Translations under genes and position numbers: made by a program
Source of the DNA: Planctomycetota bacterium
Lineage (GTDB): Bacteria; Planctomycetota; UBA1135; UBA2386
Assembly: GCA_016235155.1 (NCBI GenBank)
Contig: JACRLW010000051.1
Span: 1 to 52,565 of the forward strand
Direction of reading: 5' to 3'
DNA length: 52,565 nucleotides
Notes under the pieces: generated by a model
Told to the model about the DNA's origin: nothing
The model's database searches: none
The model's input: only the letters and a program-made list of their open reading frames with translations
Shown: positions 1 to 8,322 of the stretch, one piece after another
Layout: each line of letters begins with the position of its first letter
Numbering within the stretch: the first letter of the stretch is position 1

Positions 1-756
1 CCGAAGCCGCAACCCGGCGCGGCGCGACAACCGCATCCGGCGGGTCCCTGACCAGGGGCGGGCAGATTGGCCTGGTCCACCGGCGGCCGGTAGTCGATCA
101 GCGTGATGCGCACGACGCCTGCGCCGCCGGCGCCGGCGCACGCATCGATCACCGCTTGGGCGGCCGTCGCCTGGTTCGGCGTCGGCGGCGGATTGCTCCG
201 GTTCGTCGGCGGGTTGTTCTGCCACGACGGATCGGCGATCAGGCATTGCCGCGCGGCGTCCTGCTGCGCCTGTGTGCCGCCGACGAACGTGTAACGGGCC
301 GGCGTGATCGCGAAGCCGTCGAACCCCATGGCCTGGTGGCCGCGACCCGCGCCGCCCATCGCGCCGACGATCTTCGTCGTCAACGGGAGGTCGGGGCCGT
401 TGCCGTCGGGGTCATGGGCCGAGTGACAGCAACAGAACTTCACCGTCACGTTCCGCCGCGCGTTGAAACCCGCCGGCACCGCCATCTCACCGGCGGCGCC
501 GCCGAAGCCGGAGTACTCCACGCCGCCCCAGAAGAAGCCCGTGCCGCCGCCGGCGCCGTGACAGAGCACGATCAACGTGTCGCCGTCGGCGAGCTGCGCG
601 AGCGCATTGGTGAAGTTCCCGCCGACCAGGATGACGTCGCCGGCACGGAGGCTCTTGCGCTCGAAGTGGAAGCTCCAACAGGACGTGTTCGATCGCGGGT
701 GTTGTGGGCCAAACCTCGAGTCCCGGGCCCGTAGGACGAAGGACCGTGGCGATCAA
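1..756 (-). CDS. Partial unknown protein, possible caspase-fold domain, frameshifted
   Basis: The gene runs off the left edge. From about 660 to 1 one frame reads as ordinary protein. It has a hydrophobic strand ending in a His-Gly step (LIVLCHGAGGG) and, about 45 residues later, a second strand ending in a cysteine cluster (VTVKFCCCHSA). This His then Cys layout is that of caspase-fold (CHAT/C14-like) peptidases, but no search was possible and the assignment is weak. The tail seen is rich in Pro, Gly and Cys. No ATG, GTG or TTG opens this frame upstream of about 660. A neighbouring frame opens with a TTG at 756 that overlaps the TGA of the upstream gene (TTGA) and reads well (EVWPTTPAIEHVLLE) to about 675. 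A one-base frameshift near 660-680 would join the two. It is last in the hydroxyproline gene string, and its job there is unknown. Confidence 0.5.
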
Positions 757-1748
757 CGCAGCAGGGCTGCAATGCGCCGCGCCGCGTCGGCATGCCCGTT
801 CGGACCGAGCCAGGGTGTGCCCGTGATCCAGTGGTCGGGACGAACGGCGGGTGAGGGCAGTTCGACGAGCGGCGTGCTCTTGCGCTCGCAGAGTGCCGAG
901 AGCGCGGTGCGCTCGTGCGGGCGATCGACGCCGGCGGCGAGAACGATCACCGGGATCCCGGACGCGGCGCACCGGGTGATCGAGGCGTCGATCAGGGCCA
1001 GCGTGAGGCGATCGGCGTCGAACGCTCCGGCGGAAGAACCTGGGATGCGCGGCGCTGGGGCGTCGGCGCCGTCGTCCCGGGTCGCGAGCGCGGAGCGGAG
1101 CAGCGCCACGAGATGCGAACCGGTGACGAACGGGATCGCTTCGATCAGGCTCTGCAGCGACCGCGCGATGCTCCGCGACGGGATCGGCCGCTCGACGAGC
1201 GCGCCGGCGTCGCCCACGGTGAACAACGCTTCGCGCACGTTGTCACGGAAGTCGTCGCCGCTGACCTGCAAGACCACGGCACGCGGTGCGAGCGTCGTCA
1301 ACTCGTCGCGAAGCCGCAGGAGCGTTCGGCCGTTCGCGTCATCGGGCATCGCACAGGCGATCACGTCGACGTCGCGACCCCGCGCGCGCAGTTCCGCCTC
1401 GAGGAGGCGCGGATACTCGAGACCGTCGTCGACGCCGTAGCCGAGCGTCGCCTCGTCCCCGAACACGGCGACGATCGCGGCGCCCGGTCGCGGCATCGGC
1501 CCGCGGCGCCCGGCGGCGTTGGTCGTGATGTGCATGCGGAACTCGCGCGTGGCCCGCTCGCACTCGAGCGAAGCGCGGAGTCGCTTGCCGTAGCGCGGAT
1601 CCCATTCGGTCAGGGTCGGGCCGACCACCGGCGCGAGACCGAGGACGCGCACCGCGATCTCGCAAGCAAGCAAGCCGAGGACGAGGACGCCGGTGCTCAG
1701 GGCCAAGGCGCGCCATCGGCAACGGATGCGTCGCGTGACCACGAGCAC
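753..1748 (-). CDS. Membrane-anchored SGNH-like protein lacking the catalytic serine
   Basis: The protein has 331 residues from a GTG start directly after the dehydrogenase stop. An N-terminal membrane segment (about residues 15-37) would place the rest outside the cytoplasm. The fold signature is that of SGNH/GDSL hydrolases: block I reads VAVFGDEATLGYGVDDG, where active members have GDS followed by a similar FGYGVDDG stretch. A C-terminal GHADAARRIAALL stretch resembles the Asp-His block. The nucleophile position carries Glu instead of Ser, so classical esterase activity is not expected. Compare the intact GDSFTYG protein at 25956-27170. It follows the hydroxyproline genes without a gap, but no link to that pathway is evident. 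It could be a catalytically dead binding protein or have a changed mechanism. Confidence 0.7.
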   Translation of the reverse strand: MLVVTRRIRCRWRALALSTGVLVLGLLACEIAVRVLGLAPVVGPTLTEWDPRYGKRLRASLECERATREFRMHITTNAAGRRGPMPRPGAAIVAVFGDEATLGYGVDDGLEYPRLLEAELRARGRDVDVIACAMPDDANGRTLLRLRDELTTLAPRAVVLQVSGDDFRDNVREALFTVGDAGALVERPIPSRSIARSLQSLIEAIPFVTGSHLVALLRSALATRDDGADAPAPRIPGSSAGAFDADRLTLALIDASITRCAASGIPVIVLAAGVDRPHERTALSALCERKSTPLVELPSPAVRPDHWITGTPWLGPNGHADAARRIAALLR

Positions 1749-3162
1749 TTATCGCCGTGAGCCGTCGACCAGGCGCGGCAGTCCTGGCACTCCCCCGTCG
1801 CGGAGTTCGGCCGGCAGGAGGTCGGCGGGGCAGTCCTGCCACGCGACCGGCCGCAGGAAGCGGAGGATCGCGCGCGTGCCGACGGAGGTGCTGCGCGCGT
1901 CGGTCGTCGCTGGCCACGGCCCGCCGTGCACGATCGCATCGTTCACTTCGACTCCGGTCGGCATGCCGGCGAAGAGGAGGCGCCCGGTCCTGCCGGCGAG
2001 GATCGGCGCGAGCGCACCGAGAAGAGCGCGATCGCCGTCGTCGCCGAGGATCGTCGCGCTGAGTTGGCCGGGGTGCGCGTGCGCGAGTTCCAGCATCTGC
2101 GCCGCGTCGTCGCAGACGACCACGAGCGTGGCGGGTCCGAAGACCTCGTCGCGTAGCTCCGGTCGGGCGAGCCAGGTGCGTGCGTCGACGGCGAACAGCG
2201 CGGCCCGCGCGCCGCAGGGGCCTTCGACCGCGGCCGACGGCACGAGCGCGACCACTCCGTCGATCGCCGACAGCTCGGCGAGGCGTCGTTGGTAGCCGCT
2301 CTTGATGCCCGCATGGAGGAGCGTGCCCTCGGGAGCGGCGCCGAGTTCCTTGGCGAGCGTCGCGAGGAACGCGTCGAGCGACGAACTGCGTTGCATCACG
2401 ACCACGCCGGGACTCGTGCAGAACTGGCCGACGCCGAGCATGACCGACGCGGCGACCTGCCCGGCGAGCGCGGTGGCGTCGCGCGCGAGCCGGCGCGGAA
2501 GCACGAAGATCGGGTTGATGCTGCCCATCTCGGCGAAGACCGGGATCGGTACCGCACGCCGCGCCGCGGCATCGACGAGCGCCTTGCCGCCGAGAAAGGA
2601 GCCGGTGAACGCGACGGCACGGATCGCGGGCTGCGCGACGAGAGATCCGCCGACGCGATGGCTCTGACCATGCAGCAGGGCGAACGTGCCGCGCGGCAAC
2701 TCGCACGCTTCCACGGCGCCGGCGATCGCGCGGCCGACCAGTTCCGAAGTGCCCGGGTGCGCCGGATGCGCCTTGCACACGACCGGACATCCGGCGGCGA
2801 GCGCGGAAGCGGTGTCGCCGGAGTTGCGCGCAGGTGCGCCCGCGCTCGTTGGTCAATCGCGAGAGGGGCAGTGCGGTCTCCGCGGCGGCGCGGTGCAACA
2901 ACGCGTCGCCGAGGGTCTCCAGGTTCGTCGCGATCGACTCGAGCAATGTCGCGCGGCGGTCGCGGCCGGCGTCGCGGAACTCCGGCGCGCACTCGGCGGC
3001 GAGATGGCAGGCGGTGTCGATCTCCTCGGGCGTGGCGTCGGCGAACGCCGGTTCGAGCGTCGCGCCGGTGCGCGGGTCGACGGCATGGAAGTGCGGCGCG
3101 GCGCTGCGCGTGGCGCGACCGTCGATCAGGTGGAGACCGTGGAGAGGAAGAGGTCCGGTCAT
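1749..3162 (-). pseudogene. Alpha-ketoglutarate semialdehyde dehydrogenase (2,5-dioxovalerate dehydrogenase), disrupted
   Basis: This would be the last step of hydroxyproline breakdown, oxidising 2-oxoglutarate semialdehyde to 2-oxoglutarate with NAD(P)+. The N-terminal part (3162 to about 2825) ends in NERGRTCAQLR. The frame then changes and resumes at GDTASALAAGCPVV. In the KGSADH family these two stretches are separated by roughly 55-60 residues that include the FGASNFP motif with the conserved Asn, so an internal deletion plus frame change is inferred at 2811-2826. The general-base Glu (FAEMGS) and nucleophile Cys (GQFCTSPG) remain downstream. An ATG 5 bases beyond the deaminase stop fixes the start. 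As sequenced no full-length enzyme can be made. It is either a genuine pseudogene or an assembly error. Confidence 0.85.
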
Positions 3163-3166
3163 CGGG

Positions 3167-4063
3167 TCACCGCAGGCTCGGTCGCGTCCGCAGGGCGTCG
3201 CGGATCGTCGCCAGCGCGACGTCGCGCGCGCGGCCGCTGATCGGCATGCGCGGCGCGCGCACGACCTCCGTGCCGTGGCCGACCTCGTGCTGCACGAGTT
3301 TGATGAGTTGCACGAACTCCGGCACGGTGTCCATGCGCAGGAGCGGCAGGAACCAGCGGTAGAGCGCCGCGGCCTTCTCGCGCTCGCCGGCGCGCGCGAG
3401 CTCGAACAGCCGCACCGATTCCGCCGGCAGCGCGTTGACGAGTCCGGCGATCCACCCGCAGGCGCCCATTGCCACGCCTTCGAGTACGAGGTCGTCGAGT
3501 CCGACGAACAGCGCGAGCCGATCGCCGCACAGTGCTCGGATCGCGGTGATGCGGCGGACGTCGCCGCTGGATTCCTTCACGGCCCGCAGGTTCGGGTGAC
3601 GTGCGGCGAACTCCGCGACCTGCTCCGGTCGGACGTCGACGCCGTACGCGATCGGATTGTTGTAGAGCATGCACGGCAGGTCGGTCGCGGCGAGCATCGC
3701 CTCGAAGTGCGCGCGGGTCTCGTGCGAGTCGCCGGCATGGACGTACGGCGGCAGGATCATCAATCCCCTGCAGCCGACGGCCTTCGCGCGCTCGCAGAGC
3801 CGGACCGCGGTACGCGTGCTCGTCGCGGCGATGCCCGGAACGACCGGTGCACGTCCGCCGAGCGCGTCGACGCAGGTGCTCATCAACTCGACCTTCTCCT
3901 CGAAGTCGAGCGTCGCGCCCTCGCCGAGCGAACCGCACGGCACGATTCCGTCGCAGCCGTGGTCAACGAGCCACGTCACGTGGCGCGCGACGAAGTCATG
4001 GTCGATCTGCCCGTCGGCCGCGATCTGCGTGGTGATCGCCGGCATCAAGCCTTGCCAGTTCAT
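3167..4063 (-). CDS. DapA-family lyase, probable 1-pyrroline-4-hydroxy-2-carboxylate deaminase
   Basis: This is a TIM-barrel lyase of about 298 residues in the dihydrodipicolinate synthase/N-acetylneuraminate lyase family. Visible hallmarks are the GSLGEG loop near residue 45, the Tyr of MLYNNP and the Schiff-base Lys of RAVKESSGD. The family covers many substrates. Here the neighbours (epimerase, three-part dehydrogenase, semialdehyde dehydrogenase) indicate deaminating dehydration of pyrroline-4-hydroxy-2-carboxylate to 2-oxoglutarate semialdehyde. The ATG chosen overlaps the previous stop as ATGA; an in-frame ATG two codons earlier (4069) is equally possible. 4-Hydroxy-2-oxoglutarate aldolase or another family member cannot be excluded by sequence alone. 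Confidence 0.85.
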   Translation of the reverse strand: MNWQGLMPAITTQIAADGQIDHDFVARHVTWLVDHGCDGIVPCGSLGEGATLDFEEKVELMSTCVDALGGRAPVVPGIAATSTRTAVRLCERAKAVGCRGLMILPPYVHAGDSHETRAHFEAMLAATDLPCMLYNNPIAYGVDVRPEQVAEFAARHPNLRAVKESSGDVRRITAIRALCGDRLALFVGLDDLVLEGVAMGACGWIAGLVNALPAESVRLFELARAGEREKAAALYRWFLPLLRMDTVPEFVQLIKLVQHEVGHGTEVVRAPRMPISGRARDVALATIRDALRTRPSLR

Positions 4064-5328
4064 CTGCATGGGGGTTCGTCGAGTGCTGAGAGTTCGGAGA
4101 AGGTGAGGGGAACGAGCGGCGGGCGCACGGAATCGCGCGACCAGCCGCGCAGGAACGCGAGCGCCGGTCCGCAGACCCGGCCCTGACACGGGCCCATGCC
4201 GCAGCGCGCGAGCAGTTTCGCCTCGCGGGCGTCGGCGCAGTGCGCGAGGTCGGCGATCGGCGTGTCCTCGCAGCGGCAGATCACCGTGTCGGGCGCGGCG
4301 AGCGCGCGGAGTTCGTCGCGCAGCGCATAAGTCCGCGCGAGGGCGTCGCCGAAGCGTCGCTCGCGGTAGCGCGCCCGCGCGGCGCGGCGCGCGTCGGCGT
4401 CACGACCCGCGCAGGCCAGGCCGGCGGTGATGCCGTCGCTCAGCGCAGCCTCGACGCCGGCGATGCCGATGGTTTCGCCGACCGCGAACACGTCGGGGAT
4501 GGTCGTGCGCGTGAACTCGTCGACGACGACGCGCTCGTCCTCGATCCGGCAGCCGAGCAGAGCCGCGACGTCGACGTTGGGCACGAGTCCGAAGCCGGCG
4601 GCGAGCCAATCGACATCGAGCGTGCGCTCACCGTGCGTCGTGCGGAAGGTCGCGCGTAGCGACGACCCGCGGACCTCGACTCTCGTCGGCCAGGCGTCGT
4701 GGTGGCGAGGAACCCCGCGCAGGCGATTCAGCAGCCCGAGCCCGTGGGCGAGCTTGCCCGGACGAGCGAGAAGACCGAGGCCGAAGCGTCGCACGCGCGA
4801 GCGCGGCGCCTGCTCGAAGATCCCGAGCACGCAAGCGCCGTGTTCGCGGAGCGACGCGGCGACGGCGAGGAGCAAGGGCCCGCTGCCGGCGATCGCGACC
4901 CGCTGCCCGCGGATCGCGAGGCCCTGCTTCACGAGGGCCTGGAGTCCGCCGACTCCGCAGACGCCTGGGATGGTCCAGCCGGGGAAGGGGAGGAAGCGTT
5001 CGCTGGCGCCGAGCGCGAGCACGAGTTGTTCGCAGCGCAACGCGATCGGGCCGTCGTCACCGACCGCGACGAGACGGGTGGGATCGTGGGCGTCGGCGAT
5101 GCGCAGGGGGAATGCGAACCGCGCACCGGCCGACTGCGCGCGACCCAACCACCGCTCCGCGATCGAGGGTGTGCCGGTCGCGACGCTCCGTCGCCAGATC
5201 TGACCGCCTGGATGCCGGTTGTCGTCGACGACGAGCACGTCGCGTCCGCACTCCGCGGCGGTGGCGGCCGCTGCCACTCCTGCGGGTCCCGCTCCGACGA
5301 CGAGCACTTCGCAGTCGAGCTCATCCAT
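4060..5328 (-). CDS. FAD/NAD-dependent subunit of D-hydroxyproline dehydrogenase (HcnB-like)
   Basis: The protein has 422 residues. It has an N-terminal FAD-binding GAGPAG motif (about residues 12-17) followed by HPGGQIWRR, and a central second dinucleotide fold (IAGSGPLLLAVA). The C-terminal BFD-like Fe-S segment carries the cysteines of CRCED and CGMGPCQGRVC. This architecture is that of the large subunit of HcnABC, opine oxidases and heteromeric D-hydroxyproline dehydrogenases. It would pass electrons between the oxidase-like subunit, the small 2Fe-2S subunit and an acceptor. The start overlaps the ferredoxin-like gene by 8 bases and the stop overlaps the deaminase start, so translation is likely coupled. 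Confidence 0.88.
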   Translation of the reverse strand: MDELDCEVLVVGAGPAGVAAAATAAECGRDVLVVDDNRHPGGQIWRRSVATGTPSIAERWLGRAQSAGARFAFPLRIADAHDPTRLVAVGDDGPIALRCEQLVLALGASERFLPFPGWTIPGVCGVGGLQALVKQGLAIRGQRVAIAGSGPLLLAVAASLREHGACVLGIFEQAPRSRVRRFGLGLLARPGKLAHGLGLLNRLRGVPRHHDAWPTRVEVRGSSLRATFRTTHGERTLDVDWLAAGFGLVPNVDVAALLGCRIEDERVVVDEFTRTTIPDVFAVGETIGIAGVEAALSDGITAGLACAGRDADARRAARARYRERRFGDALARTYALRDELRALAAPDTVICRCEDTPIADLAHCADAREAKLLARCGMGPCQGRVCGPALAFLRGWSRDSVRPPLVPLTFSELSALDEPPCR

Positions 5329-5572
5329 CGCGGGTCAAGACCTCCATGCCGTCCTTGCACTCGACCATGCAGGCGCGGACGAGCCGTTTGCCGTCGATCG
5401 TCACACGGCACTCGAAGCAGATGCCCATGCCGCACAGCGGTGCTCGCGCGTGGCCGCGGATCGAGCGACGGGCCGGCAGGCGCAGGTTTGCGAGTGCGGC
5501 AGCGACGCTGTGGCCGGCGGGAACTTCGACGTCGCGGCCGTCGACGCGCAGGCGGAGGTCGTGCTCAGCCAT
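5321..5572 (-). CDS. Small 2Fe-2S ferredoxin subunit of D-hydroxyproline dehydrogenase (HcnA-like)
   Basis: This is an 83-residue ferredoxin-like protein. The plant-type cluster ligands are complete: Cys-x4-Cys-x2-Cys in LCGMGICFEC and a fourth Cys in VRACM eleven residues on. The size and position between the two flavoprotein genes match the gamma subunit of heteromeric proline/hydroxyproline and cyanide-type oxidases. The ATG at 5572 overlaps the end of the upstream flavoprotein gene by 8 bases and fixes the start. A longer upstream reading is Arg-rich and was not used. Confidence 0.88.
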   Translation of the reverse strand: MAEHDLRLRVDGRDVEVPAGHSVAAALANLRLPARRSIRGHARAPLCGMGICFECRVTIDGKRLVRACMVECKDGMEVLTRDG

Positions 5573-6698
5573 GCGCGAGCTCCGCGGTGCTGCGGTCGCA
5601 GGCGAACCAGCGCGGGTCGATGCACGGCGTGCGATCCGCCGCGAGGTCGGCGACGAGTTTCGCCGTCGACAGCGACGTCGTGATGCCGAGGCCTTCGTGA
5701 CCCGCCGCGACGATCGTGCGCGGCGCATCGGGCAATCGACCGATGAACGGCAGGTTGTCGTCGGTCGACGGCCGCAACCCGGTCCAGACGCGAAGGCCGG
5801 GCAGCGAACCGATGCGGGGGAGGAAGCGCATCGCGCGGGCGATCATCGCGGCCAGCATGTCGTGTTCGACGCGCGGCTCGACGACGTCGACCTGCCGCGA
5901 CGAACCGAGCAGCAGCTGTCCCGAGCGTCGCGGCTGCGCGTTGAACGCGACCGAGCGGGCGGTCCCGCCGTGGGCGCTCTTCAGGTAGCCGAGTTCGACG
6001 AGTTGATGGCGCACGAAGCCCGGTGCGCGATCGCTGATGACCAGATGACCCTTCTTGGCGCGGATCCGCAGTGCGTCGGGTCGATGGCCGAGCAGGCGCG
6101 GCGTGTCGAGTCCGGCGGCCACGACGACCAGCGCGGCGCTCAGGCGCGTGTCGTCGTCGAGTTCGACGTTGCCGTCGCCGACGACGCGCACGGAGCGCAG
6201 TGGTTCGACGAGCGCCCCGTGCGCGCGTGCGCAGGCGAGGAGATGCGCGGTCGCCGTCGGCGGGTGGACGACGAGGTCGTCAGCGATGTGCAGGCCGCCG
6301 CGCAAGCCCTCGTGCAGTTCCGGCTCCGCGTCGCGGAGCGCGCGAGCATCGAGGAGTCCGGTGCGCACGCCGCGCGCCGCGTACCACTCCGACTTGCCGC
6401 GCGCGGCGTCGAACTCCGCGTCGTCGGCCGCGACCCAGATCGTGCCGCAGTCGTCGCGCTCGACGCTCGGCGGCCAGTCGCGGGCGCGCCACAGGTCGCG
6501 GCCGAGCCTGGTGAGCGCGAACTGCGCTTCGCTGTCGTCGAGCACGAGCACGTGACCCATGCCTGCCGCGGTCGCGCGACCGCCGGGTCGTGCGCGCTCG
6601 AGAACGCGCACGCGCCAGCCATCCTGCGCGAGGGCGTCGGCGCACGCGGCGCCGACGATGCCCGCGCCGACGACGATCGCGTCCGCGACGTCGGTCAC
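5565..6698 (-). CDS. D-amino-acid oxidase-family FAD subunit, probable cis-4-hydroxy-D-proline dehydrogenase
   Basis: The protein has 377 residues with the DAO fold: an N-terminal FAD motif IVVGAGIVGAACA, a substrate-domain core, and the C-terminal RPSTDDNLPFIG plus GHEGLGIT stretch typical of DadA/SoxB/HcnC-type subunits. It should oxidise the D-epimer made by the preceding enzyme to a pyrroline. The GTG start overlaps the epimerase TGA as GTGA, and a run-on reading upstream is low-complexity. Assignment to hydroxyproline rather than another D-imino acid rests on the epimerase and deaminase neighbours. Confidence 0.87.
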   Translation of the reverse strand: MTDVADAIVVGAGIVGAACADALAQDGWRVRVLERARPGGRATAAGMGHVLVLDDSEAQFALTRLGRDLWRARDWPPSVERDDCGTIWVAADDAEFDAARGKSEWYAARGVRTGLLDARALRDAEPELHEGLRGGLHIADDLVVHPPTATAHLLACARAHGALVEPLRSVRVVGDGNVELDDDTRLSAALVVVAAGLDTPRLLGHRPDALRIRAKKGHLVISDRAPGFVRHQLVELGYLKSAHGGTARSVAFNAQPRRSGQLLLGSSRQVDVVEPRVEHDMLAAMIARAMRFLPRIGSLPGLRVWTGLRPSTDDNLPFIGRLPDAPRTIVAAGHEGLGITTSLSTAKLVADLAADRTPCIDPRWFACDRSTAELAHG

Positions 6699-7642
6699 TT
6701 GCGGATGCCCTCGCGGAACGGGTCGTCCTCGCCCAACCTCAACGTGCTCTCCGCGGTGATCCACGCGCGGCCGGCGACGGTCGGGATCACGCCGCGCGGT
6801 GTCGCGCGCACGGAACCGGTGAAGCACGTGCCGAGGATGCTCTCCTGGCGCCACGTCGCGCCGTCGCGCAGCTTCCCGTCGGCGGCGAGGCAGGCCATCT
6901 TCGCGCTCGTGCCGGTGCCGCACGGCGAACGGTCGTACTCGCGGCCGGGGCAGAGCACGAAGTTGCGGCTGTCGGCGTGCGCCGTGAGCGGCGGTCCGAA
7001 CAGCTCGATGTGGTCGATCTCGGCGCCGTCCGTGCCGGTGATCCCTTGTCGCGGCAGCGCTTCGCGGATCGCCCACGTGAAGTCGGTGAGCTCGGCGATG
7101 CGCGACGCGAGCAGTTCCTGGCGATGTTGCTCGTGCGACACGAGGAAGAACCAGTTGCCGCCCCAGGCGACGTCGCCTGCGACCTTGCCGAAGCGCGTCT
7201 CGACCGCGACGTCTCTCCGCGTGCGGTAGGACTCGACGTTCTCGACGGCGACCGAACCGTCCGCGCGCAGATCGATCGTCACGTCGCCGACGGGGGTCTC
7301 GACGCGGTGGCGCCCCGAGGTCGCGCGGCCGAGATGACGCAGCGTCTCGCCGACGCCGATCGTGCCGTGCACGCACATGCCGAGACAGGCGACATTGTTG
7401 AAGAAGATCACCTGCGCGATGGCACGCGGATCATTCGGCGGCAGCAGCAAGGCCCCGACCATCGCGTCGAAGCCGCGCGGTTCGTTGCAGACCGCCGAGC
7501 GGAAGCCGTCGAACTGCTCGAGGAAGACCTCGCGACGCTGCGCCGCGGTGCCCGGGCCGAGTTCGGGCCCACCGGCGACGACCACGCGCGTGGGTTCGCC
7601 TTCGGTGTGCGAGTCGATGACGCGGACGGTCGGCGTGGTCAT
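6695..7642 (-). CDS. 4-Hydroxyproline 2-epimerase (proline racemase family)
   Basis: The protein has about 315 residues, the usual length for the family. It should invert C2 of trans-4-hydroxy-L-proline to give cis-4-hydroxy-D-proline by a two-base mechanism. Both catalytic cysteines are visible, in MCVHGTIG and in SPCGTGTSAK. Epimerases and racemases keep both, while trans-3-hydroxyproline dehydratases replace the first. The N-terminus (VIDSHTEGEPTRVV) is characteristic. The ATG at 7642 was chosen; a GTG at 7660 would overlap the regulator stop as GTGA and add six residues. It is the first enzyme gene after the regulator. Confidence 0.92.
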   Translation of the reverse strand: MTTPTVRVIDSHTEGEPTRVVVAGGPELGPGTAAQRREVFLEQFDGFRSAVCNEPRGFDAMVGALLLPPNDPRAIAQVIFFNNVACLGMCVHGTIGVGETLRHLGRATSGRHRVETPVGDVTIDLRADGSVAVENVESYRTRRDVAVETRFGKVAGDVAWGGNWFFLVSHEQHRQELLASRIAELTDFTWAIREALPRQGITGTDGAEIDHIELFGPPLTAHADSRNFVLCPGREYDRSPCGTGTSAKMACLAADGKLRDGATWRQESILGTCFTGSVRATPRGVIPTVAGRAWITAESTLRLGEDDPFREGIRK

Positions 7643-7656
7643 GGTCGGGTCGAGGT

Positions 7657-8232
7657 TCACAGGGCGCGCGTCGCGTCGGCGACGAGCAGGAAGCGGCAGG
7701 GTCGGCCCTTGTCGTTGCGGTACTCGGTGGTCGTCTGCGGCCCGTAGGTCGCTCCGTCGCCGGCTTCGAGCACGGTCGCGTCGCCGCCGAGCACGAGCGT
7801 GAGCGTGCCGTCGAGGACGACCACGTGTTCGAGGATCCCGGCGCGGTTGGCGCCCATTTCGCCCGTGCTGCAGCGCTTGGGCAACTCGTAGAGGACGAGG
7901 TCGATGCCGCGACGCAGCAACTCGGGGGAGAGGCCGTGGCGCGCGACTCCCGTCTCGCGGTCGTTCAGCGTGCGGCGCTGTCCGGCGCGCACGACGTGCA
8001 CCGGCTGGCCGTCGCCGTCGTCGAGCAGGTCGGTGAGCGAACAACGCAGGGCCCGCGCGATCTGGTAGGCGAGCTTCACGGTCGGGTTCTTCACCGATCG
8101 GTCGACCTCCGAGAGCATCGTCGTGCTCACGCCGCTCGCCTCGGCGAGCTGTTCGAGCGTGAGCCCCGCCGCGAGGCGTCGACGGCGCACGTTGGGACCG
8201 ATCTCGCCGGGCTCGGGAGTGCGGGAGGCCAT
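7657..8232 (-). CDS. XRE-family HTH regulator with C-terminal cupin, probable hydroxyproline operon regulator
   Basis: The protein has 191 residues. Residues about 10-65 form a Cro/C1-type helix-turn-helix (LTLEQLAEASGVSTTMLSEVD), and residues about 110-190 form a cupin barrel (EHVVVLDGTLTLVLGG) that usually senses a small ligand. It is the promoter-proximal gene and overlaps the epimerase, so it would control its own operon. An inverted repeat and a palindrome lie just upstream and are candidate operators. Whether it represses or activates cannot be read from the sequence. Confidence 0.88.
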   Translation of the reverse strand: MASRTPEPGEIGPNVRRRRLAAGLTLEQLAEASGVSTTMLSEVDRSVKNPTVKLAYQIARALRCSLTDLLDDGDGQPVHVVRAGQRRTLNDRETGVARHGLSPELLRRGIDLVLYELPKRCSTGEMGANRAGILEHVVVLDGTLTLVLGGDATVLEAGDGATYGPQTTTEYRNDKGRPCRFLLVADATRAL

Positions 8233-8248
8233 GCGGCGAAGGAAGCTA

Positions 8249-8287
8249 CGCTATAGCGAATGGCTGCGCCAGGATGGCGAAGCCATT
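8249..8287. promoter_or_regulatory. Candidate operator: palindrome plus long inverted repeat
   Basis: A perfect 10-base palindrome (CGCTATAGCG) sits at 8249-8258. It is followed by a 12-base inverted repeat with one mismatch: 8259-8270 begins AATGGCT and 8276-8287 ends AGCCATT, with a 5-base loop. It lies 17-55 bases upstream of the regulator start, where an XRE protein would be expected to bind. It could alternatively be a 5' leader hairpin. Confidence 0.45.
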
Positions 8288-8292
8288 GACTC

Positions 8293-8312
8293 GAGAGAGA
8301 GAGAGAGAGAGA
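8293..8312. repeat. GA dinucleotide microsatellite
   Basis: Ten consecutive GA units lie between the divergent regulator gene and the HEVTH exoprotein gene. Such a tract is prone to slippage and could change promoter spacing for the rightward gene, whose ATG is 10 bases on. Confidence 0.85.
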
Positions 8313-8322
8313 CTCTTCGAGC

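Noticed and set aside
1339-3162. A 607-residue reading across the dehydrogenase and into the SGNH gene
   Set aside because: Only the first 115 residues look like protein. The rest is Arg-rich out-of-frame sequence after the deletion.
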